A stretch of DNA of 64,000 nucleotides. Origin: Bradyrhizobium lablabi. GTDB lineage: Bacteria; Pseudomonadota; Alphaproteobacteria; Rhizobiales; Xanthobacteraceae. Shown here one piece after another: positions 32,447 to 40,725 of this stretch (positions are counted from its first letter, which is position 1; each line of letters begins with the position of its first letter). The stretch lies in assembly GCF_900141755.1 (NCBI RefSeq), contig NZ_LT670844.1, forward strand, positions 2,790,001-2,854,000, in the 5' to 3' direction. A model generated the notes under the pieces. The model saw nothing but the letters and a program-made list of their open reading frames with translations. It searched no databases and had not been told where the DNA came from. The position numbers and the translations under genes were made by a program.

Positions 32447-33604
32447 TCAGCGCAATTCCCGGAAGAAAGCGCGCACCTCATCGGCGAGCAATGCCGGCTG
32501 TTCCAGCGCAGCGAAATGTCCACCTCTGGGCATGATGCTCCAGCGGCGAATGTCGGTGAACACGCGCGCGGCGGCGGTGCGCGGTGGTTTCAGGATCTCG
32601 CGGGGAAATTGCGCGTAGCCGGTCGGAACCGAGATTGTATCGCCGGGGGGCAATATCGCCGAGCCGTGCAGGCGGGCATAATAAGGCCAGAACGACGAAC
32701 CGATCGCCCCGGTGAACCAGTAAAGCGAGATGTCGGCGAGCATGCGGTCGCGGCTGATCGCGCTCTCGACGTCGCCCCCGCAATCGGACCAGGCGCGGAA
32801 CTTCTCCACGATCCACGCCGCGAGCCCCGCGGGCGAATCCGTCAGGCCAAAGGCGAGCGTCTGCGGTCGCGTGCCCTGGATCCACTGATAACCGGTCTCT
32901 TCGCGGGTCCAGTGCGCAAGCTCGCTCAGGTAACGCCGCTCCTCTTCGGTCGGATTGGCAAAGGCGGAAGCATCGCGGCCGGCGGCCATCATCAGATTGA
33001 TGTGGATGCCGATCAAGCGATCGGCATGCGCATAGCCGAGGCGGCTGGTGACCGCGGCGCCCCAATCGCCACCTTGCGCGCCGTAGCGCGCATACCCCAG
33101 CACATCATGCATGAGGGCGGCGACGCAATCCGCCATTTCGGGAACGCCGAACCGCCTTTGACCGGGGCTAAAGGATAGGCCGTAGCCGGGTAACGACGGC
33201 GCCACCACGGTGAAGGCGTCGCGCGCATCGCCACCGAAGCGCGCGGGGTCGGTGAGGCGTGGAATGATGTCGAGAAACTCGAACACCGAGCCCGGCCAGC
33301 CGTGCAGCAAGAGGAGCGGCATCGGATCGGGACCGACGCCCTTGACGTGCAAATAGTGAAGGTCGATCCCCTCGAGCGGGACGCGGAATTGCGGAAAGGC
33401 GTTCAGGGCGGCTTCTTCCGCTCTCCAGTCGAAACCATCGCGCCAGTATTCGGTGAGCTTGCGAAGATAACCGACATCGGTGCCATAGGCCCATGCGTCG
33501 CCGGGCGCCTGGTCGGGAAAGCGTGTGCGGGCAAGACGGTCGCGGAGGTCGGCGATGTCGGCGTCCTCGATACGAAGCCTGAATGGGCTGGGTTTGATTG
33601 TCAT
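32447..33604 (-). CDS. Epoxide hydrolase (EHN-type alpha/beta hydrolase)
   Basis: A 385-residue protein of the microsomal-type epoxide hydrolase group. The N-terminal EHN domain (FRLRIEDADIADLRDRLARTRFPD, then YLRKLTEYWRDGFDWRAEEAALNAFPQF) is followed by the alpha/beta hydrolase core. The oxyanion motif is LHGWPGSVFEFLDIIPRL, the nucleophile Asp lies in AQGGDWGAAV and the final His in PRGGHFAALEQP. It opens epoxides to diols and, with this architecture, acts on juvenile-hormone-like, aromatic or aliphatic epoxides. ATG 33604 has AGGA upstream. It starts 8 bases after the diguanylate cyclase stop on the same strand, an unexpected pairing. Confidence 0.87.
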   Translation of the reverse strand: MTIKPSPFRLRIEDADIADLRDRLARTRFPDQAPGDAWAYGTDVGYLRKLTEYWRDGFDWRAEEAALNAFPQFRVPLEGIDLHYLHVKGVGPDPMPLLLLHGWPGSVFEFLDIIPRLTDPARFGGDARDAFTVVAPSLPGYGLSFSPGQRRFGVPEMADCVAALMHDVLGYARYGAQGGDWGAAVTSRLGYAHADRLIGIHINLMMAAGRDASAFANPTEEERRYLSELAHWTREETGYQWIQGTRPQTLAFGLTDSPAGLAAWIVEKFRAWSDCGGDVESAISRDRMLADISLYWFTGAIGSSFWPYYARLHGSAILPPGDTISVPTGYAQFPREILKPPRTAAARVFTDIRRWSIMPRGGHFAALEQPALLADEVRAFFRELR

Positions 33605-33612
33605 GATCCTGC

Positions 33613-34308
33613 TCACACCTCATGCCGCCGTTGCGCCTTGCGCACATACATCGCGCTGTCGGCTTCTTCCAGCGCGCGATTGGCTTCGGCGTGCGGACCG
33701 AGAATGGCGACGCCCGCCGACGCCCCCGCTTTGACGGTACGGCCGCCAAAGCTGAAGCTGAGCCGATCGATGTCTTCTTCCAGCGCCGCCGCTTTCGCCT
33801 TGGCGTCGGTCTCGCTGAGATTCCACAACAGAAGCGCGAACTCGTCGCCGCCGAGCCGCCCGATCACGTCGGAGGAACGGATCTGGCGCGATATCGCGGC
33901 AATGATGGCCTTGAGCACAGAATCGCCGGCGGCGTGTCCGAACTCGTCGTTGATCGGCTTCAAGCGATCGACGTCGAGCACGATCAGGGCGCCGCCGGCG
34001 CGATAGCGCTTGATGTAGGCGATCGCGCGATGGAGTTCGCGCTCGAAGCCGCGCCGGTTCGGAATACCCAGCAGGAAGTCGGTATCCGCGGACGCCTGCA
34101 ACTCCTCGATGCGCGCCATCGCCTGCGCCAATTGCGCGCGCAGCCTGCGAACGGCCGGTTTGGCATCATTGGGCGGGGTAGGCTGCGCCGGCGCGGAGGC
34201 GGCCTTTTTCGCTGGACCAGCGCGCTGCGGGACCTTCTTACGCTCCGCCAGGCCAGCTTTACGGCGTTTCGCACCCTTCGATGCGGTCATCCTGGTTTTC
34301 TTCTTCAT
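33613..34308 (-). CDS. Diguanylate cyclase (GGDEF), cytoplasmic
   Basis: A 231-residue protein. Residues 1-55 are Lys/Arg/Ala-rich (KKKTRMTASKGAKRRKAGLAERKK) with no membrane helix; a short coiled coil (RRLRAQLAQAMARIEELQ) leads into the GGDEF domain. D-T-D-F-L-L-G-I-P-N-R-R-G-F opens the domain, and the active site GGDEF is canonical in VIGRLGGDEFALLLW, so it should make cyclic-di-GMP. There is no sensor domain, and I see no RxxD inhibitory site. The basic N-terminus might bind nucleic acid. ATG 34308 is preferred because TTAGGGATG precedes it; 34314 is possible. Confidence 0.82.
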   Translation of the reverse strand: MKKKTRMTASKGAKRRKAGLAERKKVPQRAGPAKKAASAPAQPTPPNDAKPAVRRLRAQLAQAMARIEELQASADTDFLLGIPNRRGFERELHRAIAYIKRYRAGGALIVLDVDRLKPINDEFGHAAGDSVLKAIIAAISRQIRSSDVIGRLGGDEFALLLWNLSETDAKAKAAALEEDIDRLSFSFGGRTVKAGASAGVAILGPHAEANRALEEADSAMYVRKAQRRHEV

Positions 34309-34467
34309 CGGCATCCCTAAGTTCTTCAATCGAGATCCCTAAGAAGACTTGCCGGGATTCACCAAGACAGGATAGTCCATTCCGGTCCCCTTGCCACGCC
34401 TTGCCGAAGCTTGGGCCGATCCTATAATCCGGCCTATGTTTTTGGATTCCCGAAAAGAATTGACCGC

Positions 34468-34956
34468 ATGACCGCCGCCATAGCCATCATCATGGGAAGC
34501 CAGTCGGACTGGGACACCATGCGCCATGCCGCCGATACGCTCGCCGCGCTGGGTATTGCGTGCGAGAAGCGCATCGTCTCGGCGCATCGTACCCCGGACC
34601 GGCTGTTCGCCTTCGCCAAGGGCGCGAAAGCCGCCGGCTTCAAGATCATCATCGCCGGCGCCGGAGGCGCGGCGCATCTGCCGGGCATGGCCGCGTCGCT
34701 GACGGAGCTTCCGGTGTTCGGCGTCCCGATCGAATCCAAGGCGCTGTCCGGCGTCGATTCGCTGCTGTCGATCGTCCAGATGCCCGCCGGCATCCCGGTC
34801 GGGACGCTCGCGATCGGCAAGCCCGGCGCCATCAACGCTGCGTTGCTCGCGGCCAGCGTGCTGGCGCTGGACGATCCGGCGCTGGCCGGCCGGCTTGCCG
34901 CGTGGCGCCAACAGCAGACCGAGGCGGTCAGCGAGCGCCCGGAGGGATCTGCGTGA
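34468..34956 (+). CDS. purE: N5-carboxyaminoimidazole ribonucleotide mutase
   Basis: A 162-residue class I PurE, converting N5-CAIR to CAIR in purine synthesis. GSQSDWDTM (the phosphate loop), [14 protein letters not shown] with the catalytic His, and [14 protein letters not shown] are all present, and the length matches the family. ATG 34468 gives the usual N-terminus ([15 protein letters not shown]); upstream in-frame codons are not needed. It overlaps purK by GTGA and forms the usual purEK operon. Confidence 0.93.
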   Translation: MTAAIAIIMGSQSDWDTMRHAADTLAALGIACEKRIVSAHRTPDRLFAFAKGAKAAGFKIIIAGAGGAAHLPGMAASLTELPVFGVPIESKALSGVDSLLSIVQMPAGIPVGTLAIGKPGAINAALLAASVLALDDPALAGRLAAWRQQQTEAVSERPEGSA

Positions 34957-36062
34957 CGGCGTCAACTCAGGTGAAGCTGAAGCCCGGCGACACCATCGGA
35001 ATTCTCGGCGGCGGACAATTGGGCCGGATGTTGGCCATGGCGGCGGCGCGCCTCGGCTTGCGCTGCCAGGTGTTTTCGCCGGATCCGGATTCGCCGGCGT
35101 TCGACGTCGTGATGAACGCGACCTGCGCGGAATATGCCGATGTCGAGGCGCTCGAGCTATTCGCCGGCGACGTCGACGTCATCACCTACGAGTTCGAGAA
35201 CGTGCCGGCCGCGGCCGCGATGATCCTGGCGGCGCGCCGTCCGGTATTGCCCGACCGGCAAATCCTGGAAACCACGCAGGATCGCCTCGCCGAGAAAGAT
35301 TTCGTCAAGCGGCTGGGCATCGGCACCGCCGACTACGCCGATGTAACGTCGGCGGCTGGCTTGCGCGCCGCAATCGCGCGCATCGGCCTGCCTGCGGTGA
35401 TCAAGACGCGGCGCTTCGGCTATGACGGCAAGGGTCAGGCGATCATCCGCGACGGTGACGATCCGGATAGAGTCTGGGCCGATCTCAGCACCAGATCCGC
35501 CATCCTCGAGGCCTTCATTCCGTTCGAGCGCGAGGTCTCGATGATCGCGGCGCGCTCGGCCGACGGCCATGTCGAGTGCTTCGACGTCACCGAAAACGAG
35601 CATCGCGACCACATCCTGAAAATTTCGCGCGCCCCGGCTGATATCTCGGACGCGCTGGCGGCGCAGGCGCGCGACATCGCCGAGAGCATTGCCAGCGCGC
35701 TGAATTATGTCGGCGTGCTGGCGGTCGAGATGTTCGTGGTGGCGGGCGCCGGCGGGCCGACATTACTGGTCAACGAGATCGCGCCGCGGGTACATAATTC
35801 GGGACACTGGACGCTCGACGGCGCCTCGATCTCGCAATTCGAGCAGCACATCCGCGCCATCGCCGGCTGGCCGCTCGGCAAGCCGGTCCGCCATGGCGAG
35901 GTCACCATGACCAATCTGATCGGGGACGAAATCAACAGCTATGAGCAATGGCTGACCGTCCCGGGCGCCACCGTCCATCTCTACGGCAAGGGTCCGCCGC
36001 GGCCGGGCCGGAAAATGGGCCATGTGACGCAGGTCGGAACATTGCCGCCGAAAACCACCTGA
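34953..36062 (+). CDS. purK: 5-(carboxyamino)imidazole ribonucleotide synthase
   Basis: A 369-residue ATP-grasp enzyme making N5-CAIR from AIR, ATP and bicarbonate. The start contains [25 protein letters not shown]-grasp elements include [33 protein letters not shown] and VEMFVV...[29 protein letters not shown] (read in parts), with the metal-binding Glu and Asn. GTG 34953 is supported by GGAGGGATCTGC immediately upstream and by overlap with the purE stop. Translation is coupled to purE, which uses its product. Confidence 0.93.
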   Translation: MTASTQVKLKPGDTIGILGGGQLGRMLAMAAARLGLRCQVFSPDPDSPAFDVVMNATCAEYADVEALELFAGDVDVITYEFENVPAAAAMILAARRPVLPDRQILETTQDRLAEKDFVKRLGIGTADYADVTSAAGLRAAIARIGLPAVIKTRRFGYDGKGQAIIRDGDDPDRVWADLSTRSAILEAFIPFEREVSMIAARSADGHVECFDVTENEHRDHILKISRAPADISDALAAQARDIAESIASALNYVGVLAVEMFVVAGAGGPTLLVNEIAPRVHNSGHWTLDGASISQFEQHIRAIAGWPLGKPVRHGEVTMTNLIGDEINSYEQWLTVPGATVHLYGKGPPRPGRKMGHVTQVGTLPPKTT

Positions 36063-36236
36063 TCGGCCCTAACAGAGGCTGATTTAGCCCCGCTTAGCGC
36101 GCACAATTCCGTGTCTTGCGGTGGACATTGCTCCCTTTGTCTGATACATCCGCGCGCTCAAGGTTCGGGGCTTAAGCTTTTTGCCAGCCCCTCGCTTTAC
36201 CAGAATCCAATCCGACTAATTGAAAGAGGATGCCGC

Positions 36237-36545
36237 GTGCAGGTTCTCGTCCGCGATAACAATGTCGATCAAGCCCTCAAGGCGCTGAAGAAGAAGATGC
36301 AGCGCGAGGGTATTTTCCGCGAGATGAAGCTCCGCGGCCACTACGAAAAGCCCTCCGAGAAGAAGGCCCGCGAAAAGGCCGAAGCCGTGCGCCGCGCGCG
36401 CAAGCTCGCCCGCAAGAAGCTGCAGCGCGAAGGTCTGTTGCCGATGAAGCCGAAGCCGGTGTTTGGCGCAGGTCCGGGCGCCGAGCGCGGTGGTCCCGGC
36501 GGCGGCCGCGGCGGTCCCGGCGCCGGTCCGCGCGGATCGCGCTGA
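36237..36545 (+). CDS. rpsU: 30S ribosomal protein S21 with a long Gly/Pro/Arg tail
   Basis: A 102-residue S21. [33 protein letters not shown] and [31 protein letters not shown] are the standard body that binds near the 16S 3' end and helps initiation. The remaining about 30 residues ([21 protein letters not shown], then [13 protein letters not shown]) are a flexible basic extension longer than in most bacteria. GTG 36237 is the start because AGAGGA lies 5-10 bases upstream. A strong terminator follows at 36574. Confidence 0.93.
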   Translation: MQVLVRDNNVDQALKALKKKMQREGIFREMKLRGHYEKPSEKKAREKAEAVRRARKLARKKLQREGLLPMKPKPVFGAGPGAERGGPGGGRGGPGAGPRGSR

Positions 36546-36573
36546 ACAAAATTTTGGCAGATTGGATTTCATG

Positions 36574-36607
36574 ACGCGGGCCCTGGTGGCCCGCGTTATG
36601 TTTTTTT
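36574..36607 (+). terminator. rpsU: Intrinsic terminator after rpsU
   Basis: ACGCGGGCC-CTGGT-GGCCCGCGT forms a perfect nine-pair stem with a five-base loop, followed by TATG and a run of seven T. It begins 29 bases after the rpsU stop. Confidence 0.85.
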
Positions 36608-36702
36608 GGTTGTCTTTTTTTCGTTATCTTTTTTGAACGATGCATTTTGCAGCGCGGCAGGCTACCAATCACGGGGTTACGCCGCGCGAGTGATCTGCAT
36701 AG

Positions 36703-37341
36703 ATGGCCCTTCCGGTTCCCTGCCCTTCTTCCGGAGCTTCGCGGCTCATTCTACGCGCGTGCGCGCCGGCCGCCCTGATCGTGACACTGCTTTGCGGCTG
36801 CTCGATCAATCTCGGATCGCTGATGCCGGAACCTGACAGCGGAACGGCTCCGAAGTCGGCGCCGACCGGCGCGAATGTGGCCGAGGCACAGACGCTTACC
36901 GCGCGCGGCGAAACGCTGGCACGATCCGGAAACACCGACGAAGCGCTTGCCGAATTCGATCACGCGCTCGCGCTCGATCCCCACAACGCCCAGGCGCTGT
37001 TTGCCCGCGGCCTGCTCTATCAGGGCGAAAAGCAGCACCAGCTTGCGATCGACGATTTCACCGCGGCAAACGGCCTGACGCCGCAGCGGGCCGATCCACT
37101 GCTCGGCCGCGCGGTCAGCTACCTCGCACTCGACAAGGTCAAGGAAGCCGCCGCCGATCTCGACGAGGCGGTGGAGGCCGACCCGCAGAACGCCCAGATC
37201 TGGACCACGCGGGGGCTTGCCTATGAGCGCCTCGGCGACAGGGCCAAGGCCGCCGGCTCATACGCCCGCGCCATCAACCTTCGGCCCAAGGATGAGGCCG
37301 CGCGAAGCGGCTTTGCCCGCGTCGGCGGCAAGGCGGGATAA
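36703..37341 (+). CDS. TPR-repeat lipoprotein
   Basis: A 212-residue protein with a signal peptide ending in the lipobox LLCG-C (Cys about residue 33), so the mature protein is lipid-anchored. Residues about 62-205 hold four tetratricopeptide repeats (ARGETLARSGNTDEALAEFDHALALDPHN; ALFARGLLYQGEKQHQLAIDDFTAANGL; LGRAVSYLALDKVKEAAADLDEAVEADPQN; TRGLAYERLGDRAKAAGSYARAINLRPKD). Such NlpI-like lipoproteins scaffold peptidoglycan or envelope enzymes; no partner is evident here. It is convergent with the Ala/Pro-rich protein gene. Confidence 0.8.
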   Translation: MALPVPCPSSGASRLILRACAPAALIVTLLCGCSINLGSLMPEPDSGTAPKSAPTGANVAEAQTLTARGETLARSGNTDEALAEFDHALALDPHNAQALFARGLLYQGEKQHQLAIDDFTAANGLTPQRADPLLGRAVSYLALDKVKEAAADLDEAVEADPQNAQIWTTRGLAYERLGDRAKAAGSYARAINLRPKDEAARSGFARVGGKAG

Positions 37342-37359
37342 AGCTGCGGCGTCCGCCAG

Positions 37360-38340
37360 CTATTTCGGCAATACCGCGTGAAACACCGATTTGGCAGCCG
37401 ACAGCATGTCTTCGGCAACCGAGGTGTGTTCCCGCGCCGGCGGCGCCGAAGCGTCGGCATGCAGATCGAGCGGCCCCGACGGCGAGGGCAAGGGCGAGGA
37501 CACGGGCGACGGCAAGGGGATGTCGGCCGGCGGGACCGGACGGCGCGGATCGGCGGCTGCGTAAGGCGGCCTTTGCAACGATCCGGTGGGCGCATCGACG
37601 CTTTCGGTTCCCGGCGTCGAAACCATGATCGGCGGCGGCAGCGGTCGAACCGCCGGCGCGGGGGCGACGGGCGGCGCCGATGCGACACGAGGCGCATCCG
37701 GGGTGCGCGCGGCCTCCTGGGCACGCGGCGAACCATCACCGGTACCGCGCAGGCGCTCGATGGCCGCGCGCGCGAGATCGTTGGCGTCGCGATGATCTTC
37801 CGGAGCGATCGCAGCCTCGACCGCCGGGGCGTTATTCGGCGCAGCCACGACCGGTGCGGTAGCCGGCGCGGCGGACGTCACCGGAGCCGGGACCGTCCGG
37901 GCAATCGCCTTTTCGCGCAGCTGCGGCTGATGGCGCCGCGTATCCAAGGGAATGCTCGCGGTCTCCGTCGGCTTGTCGGCCGGTTTCTCGGTGACCGGTT
38001 TCTCGGCGACCGGTTTCTCGGCGACCGGTTTCTCCACGGGCTTTTCGACCGCTGCCGGCTTTTCGGCGGCGGTTTTCTCGAGCATCGCCCGTTCAGAGAT
38101 GCCCTTGGCCTTGACGCCGGGCTCGGGGAGGCTGGCGACCTCCGCCGGCTTCGCGTCGGCCTTGACGTCGGCTTTCTTGGCATCGGCCTTCTTGGGGTCG
38201 GCGGAGGACACCGCAGCGGCGACCGGCGCCCCAACTGGGGGCCTGGCGATGATGTAATGATTGACGACGTAGGCCCCGATGATGGTCGCTGCCACCGACG
38301 GCAACATATCCATCGTTATTTTCGAGAGGTATTTCAGCAT
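37360..38340 (-). CDS. Ala/Pro-rich protein with an N-terminal membrane anchor
   Basis: A 326-residue protein of low complexity. Residues 1-33 (MLKYLSKITMDMLPSVAATIIGAYVVNHYIIA) include one membrane helix. The rest is disordered and rich in Ala, Pro, Lys and Glu, including five-residue repeats of the EKPVA type at about residues 100-125, mirrored in the DNA by 15-base repeats. The C-terminal 25 residues (HTSVAEDMLSAAKSVFHAVLPK) look ordered and amphipathic. It could span the periplasm, TonB-like, but has no TonB domain. No function is assigned. ATG 38340 precedes the anchor and is preferred over GTG 38358. Confidence 0.65.
   Translation of the reverse strand: MLKYLSKITMDMLPSVAATIIGAYVVNHYIIARPPVGAPVAAAVSSADPKKADAKKADVKADAKPAEVASLPEPGVKAKGISERAMLEKTAAEKPAAVEKPVEKPVAEKPVAEKPVTEKPADKPTETASIPLDTRRHQPQLREKAIARTVPAPVTSAAPATAPVVAAPNNAPAVEAAIAPEDHRDANDLARAAIERLRGTGDGSPRAQEAARTPDAPRVASAPPVAPAPAVRPLPPPIMVSTPGTESVDAPTGSLQRPPYAAADPRRPVPPADIPLPSPVSSPLPSPSGPLDLHADASAPPAREHTSVAEDMLSAAKSVFHAVLPK
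37978..38045. repeat. 15-base in-frame tandem repeats encoding EKPVA units
   Basis: ACCGGTTTCTCGGCG (read on the plus strand) recurs with small changes four times, continuing into diverged copies. On the minus strand it encodes repeated EKPVA / EKPVT pentapeptides in the Pro/Lys-rich part of the anchored protein. Unit length is a multiple of three, so copy changes keep the frame. Confidence 0.75.
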
Positions 38341-38446
38341 GCCGACCACTCCCCGCACCCCGATCTGGATGCGGGAACTTTGAGGCGCATTGAGGGATCA
38401 ACTGCGACAGATCGGTGGCAATTCGATACTAATCGGTAAACAGCTG

Positions 38447-38731
38447 TTACGGTTTCAGCTCGACTTCCAGGAACACGATCTCGGAAGCGGTCTCGTTGAG
38501 CACGTCATGTTCCACCCCGGCCTTGCGAAAGTACGATTTGCCGAGGCCGAGCTGGGCCTTGGAGCGTTCCCCATTGGGCGCCACGATGGTCATTTCGCCC
38601 GAGGTCACGGGAACGATCACATAGTCCATCTCATGGATGTGATGACCGGTGGCGCTGCCGGGGGCCAGCCGCCACTCGGTGACGCGAACCTCTGCCGTGT
38701 CGACCTGAACGTCAGATTTGGCGCTTAACAT
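38447..38731 (-). CDS. Cupin-domain protein
   Basis: A 94-residue single cupin. VTEWRLAPGSATGHHIHEMDYVIVPVTSGEMTIVAP provides motif 1 (G-x-x-x-x-x-H-x-H-x3-4-E-like, with HHIHEMDY) and SYFRKAGVEHDVLNETASEIVFLEVEL motif 2 with the second His. A metal site is plausible. It could be an isomerase, a dioxygenase or only a binding protein; nothing decides. The gene precedes chaA on the same strand by 18 bases in order (chaA first), so they may share a transcript. Confidence 0.75.
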   Translation of the reverse strand: MLSAKSDVQVDTAEVRVTEWRLAPGSATGHHIHEMDYVIVPVTSGEMTIVAPNGERSKAQLGLGKSYFRKAGVEHDVLNETASEIVFLEVELKP

Positions 38732-38749
38732 TGTGGGATTCTCCAGACC

Positions 38750-39847
38750 TCAGGGCACAAATACCAGGAATACGAATACCGCAAACACCACGAGGTGAAC
38801 CAGCCCGAACAGGATGTTGGTGCGGCCGGTGCCGAAGGTGAGCATGCTCACGACGAACGTCAACCCCAACAGTACCGTCTCCTGGTCGTTGAGCCCAAGC
38901 ACCAGCTGCTTGCCCAGCGCGTAGGCGGCTACCGCGACCGCCGGGATCGTCAGCCCGATGGTTGCAAGCGAGGAGCCGAGCGCGAGATTGACGCTCTTCT
39001 GTAGATCGTTCTTGCGCGCGGCCGCGACCGCGGCGACGCTCTCCGGCAAAAGGATCAAGAGTGCCACCAGCACGCCGGCAAAAGCCGGCGGCGCGCCGAT
39101 CCTGGCGGTTGCAAAATCGATCACCAGCGAGAATTTCTTCGCCAGCAGCACCACCGCCAGCAGCGATATCAGCAGCAGCAGGGCGCTCAAAGCGAGCATC
39201 CGGTTGGATGTCGGCGCCCCGTCGTCCGCCTGGCCCGCGACCTCGCGGATGAAGTAATCCCGATGTCGGACGGTCTGGGTGTAGAGGAACACGCCGTAGA
39301 GGATCAGCGTGACGACGCTGACGAAACCGAGCTGGACCGCGGAATAGACCGGTCCCGGCGTGGTCAGCGTATAATTTGGCATTATCAGCGTGATGGTCGC
39401 CATCACGATCAGGACGCTCAGATACAGGCTCGCCCCTGTAACCTGCACATCCTGCTCGCGGTAGCGCAGGCCGCCAGTCAGGATGCAAATGCCGACCAGG
39501 CCGTTGCAAACGATCATCACGACAGCGAATACCGTGTCGCGCGCCAATGTGGGAACGGGCTTTTCGCCCAGCATGATGGTCGCGATCAGCGCGACTTCGA
39601 TGATGGTGACCGCCAGCGTCAACAGCAGCGTGCCGTAGGGTTCGCCGATCCGCTCCGCGATCACCTCGGCGTGATGGACCGCGGCGAACACAGTCCCGAA
39701 CAGGACGACCAGCAGCAGACCTGCAAACACCAGCCCCGCGGGCGTTGGCGTGAAGCTGATGCCGAGTGCCGTGGCGGCAGCAAAAAACAAAACCGACAGC
39801 GTCGGAAAAATCCACGCCGATGGCGGCATCGGGCCGTGCACGCTCAT
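38750..39847 (-). CDS. chaA: Ca2+/H+ (Na+/H+) antiporter, ChaA-like
   Basis: A 365-residue membrane protein with about eleven helices. The two CaCA repeats each carry the ion-binding motif: GEPYGTLLLTLAVTIIEVALI in the first and LLPESVAAVAAARKNDLQKSVNLALGSSLATIGLTIP in the second, with the essential Glu residues. This matches ChaA, which expels Ca2+ or Na+/K+ in exchange for H+ at alkaline pH. The start MSVHGPMPPSAW is short and hydrophilic. The cupin gene follows 18 bases after its stop on the same strand. Confidence 0.9.
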   Translation of the reverse strand: MSVHGPMPPSAWIFPTLSVLFFAAATALGISFTPTPAGLVFAGLLLVVLFGTVFAAVHHAEVIAERIGEPYGTLLLTLAVTIIEVALIATIMLGEKPVPTLARDTVFAVVMIVCNGLVGICILTGGLRYREQDVQVTGASLYLSVLIVMATITLIMPNYTLTTPGPVYSAVQLGFVSVVTLILYGVFLYTQTVRHRDYFIREVAGQADDGAPTSNRMLALSALLLLISLLAVVLLAKKFSLVIDFATARIGAPPAFAGVLVALLILLPESVAAVAAARKNDLQKSVNLALGSSLATIGLTIPAVAVAAYALGKQLVLGLNDQETVLLGLTFVVSMLTFGTGRTNILFGLVHLVVFAVFVFLVFVP

Positions 39848-39901
39848 GTCACCACATCCTCAAGGTCCGGGTGGAAACTATCCGTCAAAGAATGGCAGTC
39901 G

Positions 39902-40702
39902 TCAGCTGTTTGCGGCATTGATGAAATGTCGAGCCGTTTCGATCGCGCCAAAACTGTCCAGATCGTTGTGGCCTCCTTCAGGAAACCGCACGAATTGTTT
40001 CGGCTGATGGGCAAGCGCGAACAGGCGCTCGCCAAAATCGATCGAAATAGTGAAATCGCGTTCGCCATGCATGATCAGGAGAGGCGCCGTCACCCGCGCA
40101 ATGCGCGTGTCGGAACGAAACGGATCCCGTATCAGCCAGCGCACCGGCACAAATCGGAAAGCCGCGGCGGCAACGTCCGCGATCGACGTATAGGGGGCTT
40201 CCAGGATCAGCTTTCCGACCGGCTGCGCGGCCGCCAGCGCGACCGCGACACCGCTGCCTAGGGAAAAGCCCCAGACGACGATCCGCTCGCTGCCATATCG
40301 CGCCGACGTGAAGGCGTAGGCTGCCGCGGCATCCTGGAGCAGGCCCTGCTCGCTTGGCCGGCCGCTCGAGCCGGCATAACCCCGGTATGACAAGGCGACG
40401 AGCCCGGTCCCGTCCGAAGTGATATTGCGGAAGCGGCCGACGAGCCCGGCGAGATAATCTCCGTTGCCGGGAAAATGAATCACGACCGCATGACCCGGTT
40501 TTGCGGGGACATGCCAGACGATGACCTTCTCGCCGTCGGCGGTGGTCAGGATATGTTCCTCGGCTTCCGGAAGGCCCGCGGCGGCGGGCGCCGTGCGTCC
40601 CGTTTGCGGGACCGGAAAGATGAACGACCGCTGCGCGAAAAACAGCGCGGCAAGGAAGCCGAGATAGCCGACCGCTGCAACGACGATGAGCCATTTCAGC
40701 AC
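39902..40702 (-). CDS. Alpha/beta hydrolase, membrane-anchored
   Basis: A 266-residue hydrolase of the BEM46/ABHD17-like type. Residues 3-25 form a membrane anchor (KWLIVVAAVGYLGFLAALFFAQR) followed by SFIFPVP. The core shows VIHFPGNGDYLAG (oxyanion), ALSYRGYAGSSGRPSEQGL, the nucleophile Ser in VVWGFSLGSGVAV, the acid in MHGERDFTI and the His in PEGGHNDL. Probably a lipase/esterase-like enzyme acting at the membrane. Its substrate is unknown. It stands just downstream of pntB on the same strand (23 bases). Confidence 0.82.
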   Translation of the reverse strand: MLKWLIVVAAVGYLGFLAALFFAQRSFIFPVPQTGRTAPAAAGLPEAEEHILTTADGEKVIVWHVPAKPGHAVVIHFPGNGDYLAGLVGRFRNITSDGTGLVALSYRGYAGSSGRPSEQGLLQDAAAAYAFTSARYGSERIVVWGFSLGSGVAVALAAAQPVGKLILEAPYTSIADVAAAAFRFVPVRWLIRDPFRSDTRIARVTAPLLIMHGERDFTISIDFGERLFALAHQPKQFVRFPEGGHNDLDSFGAIETARHFINAANS

Positions 40703-40725
40703 GGTTCTGATCTCTCGCCGCTGAA

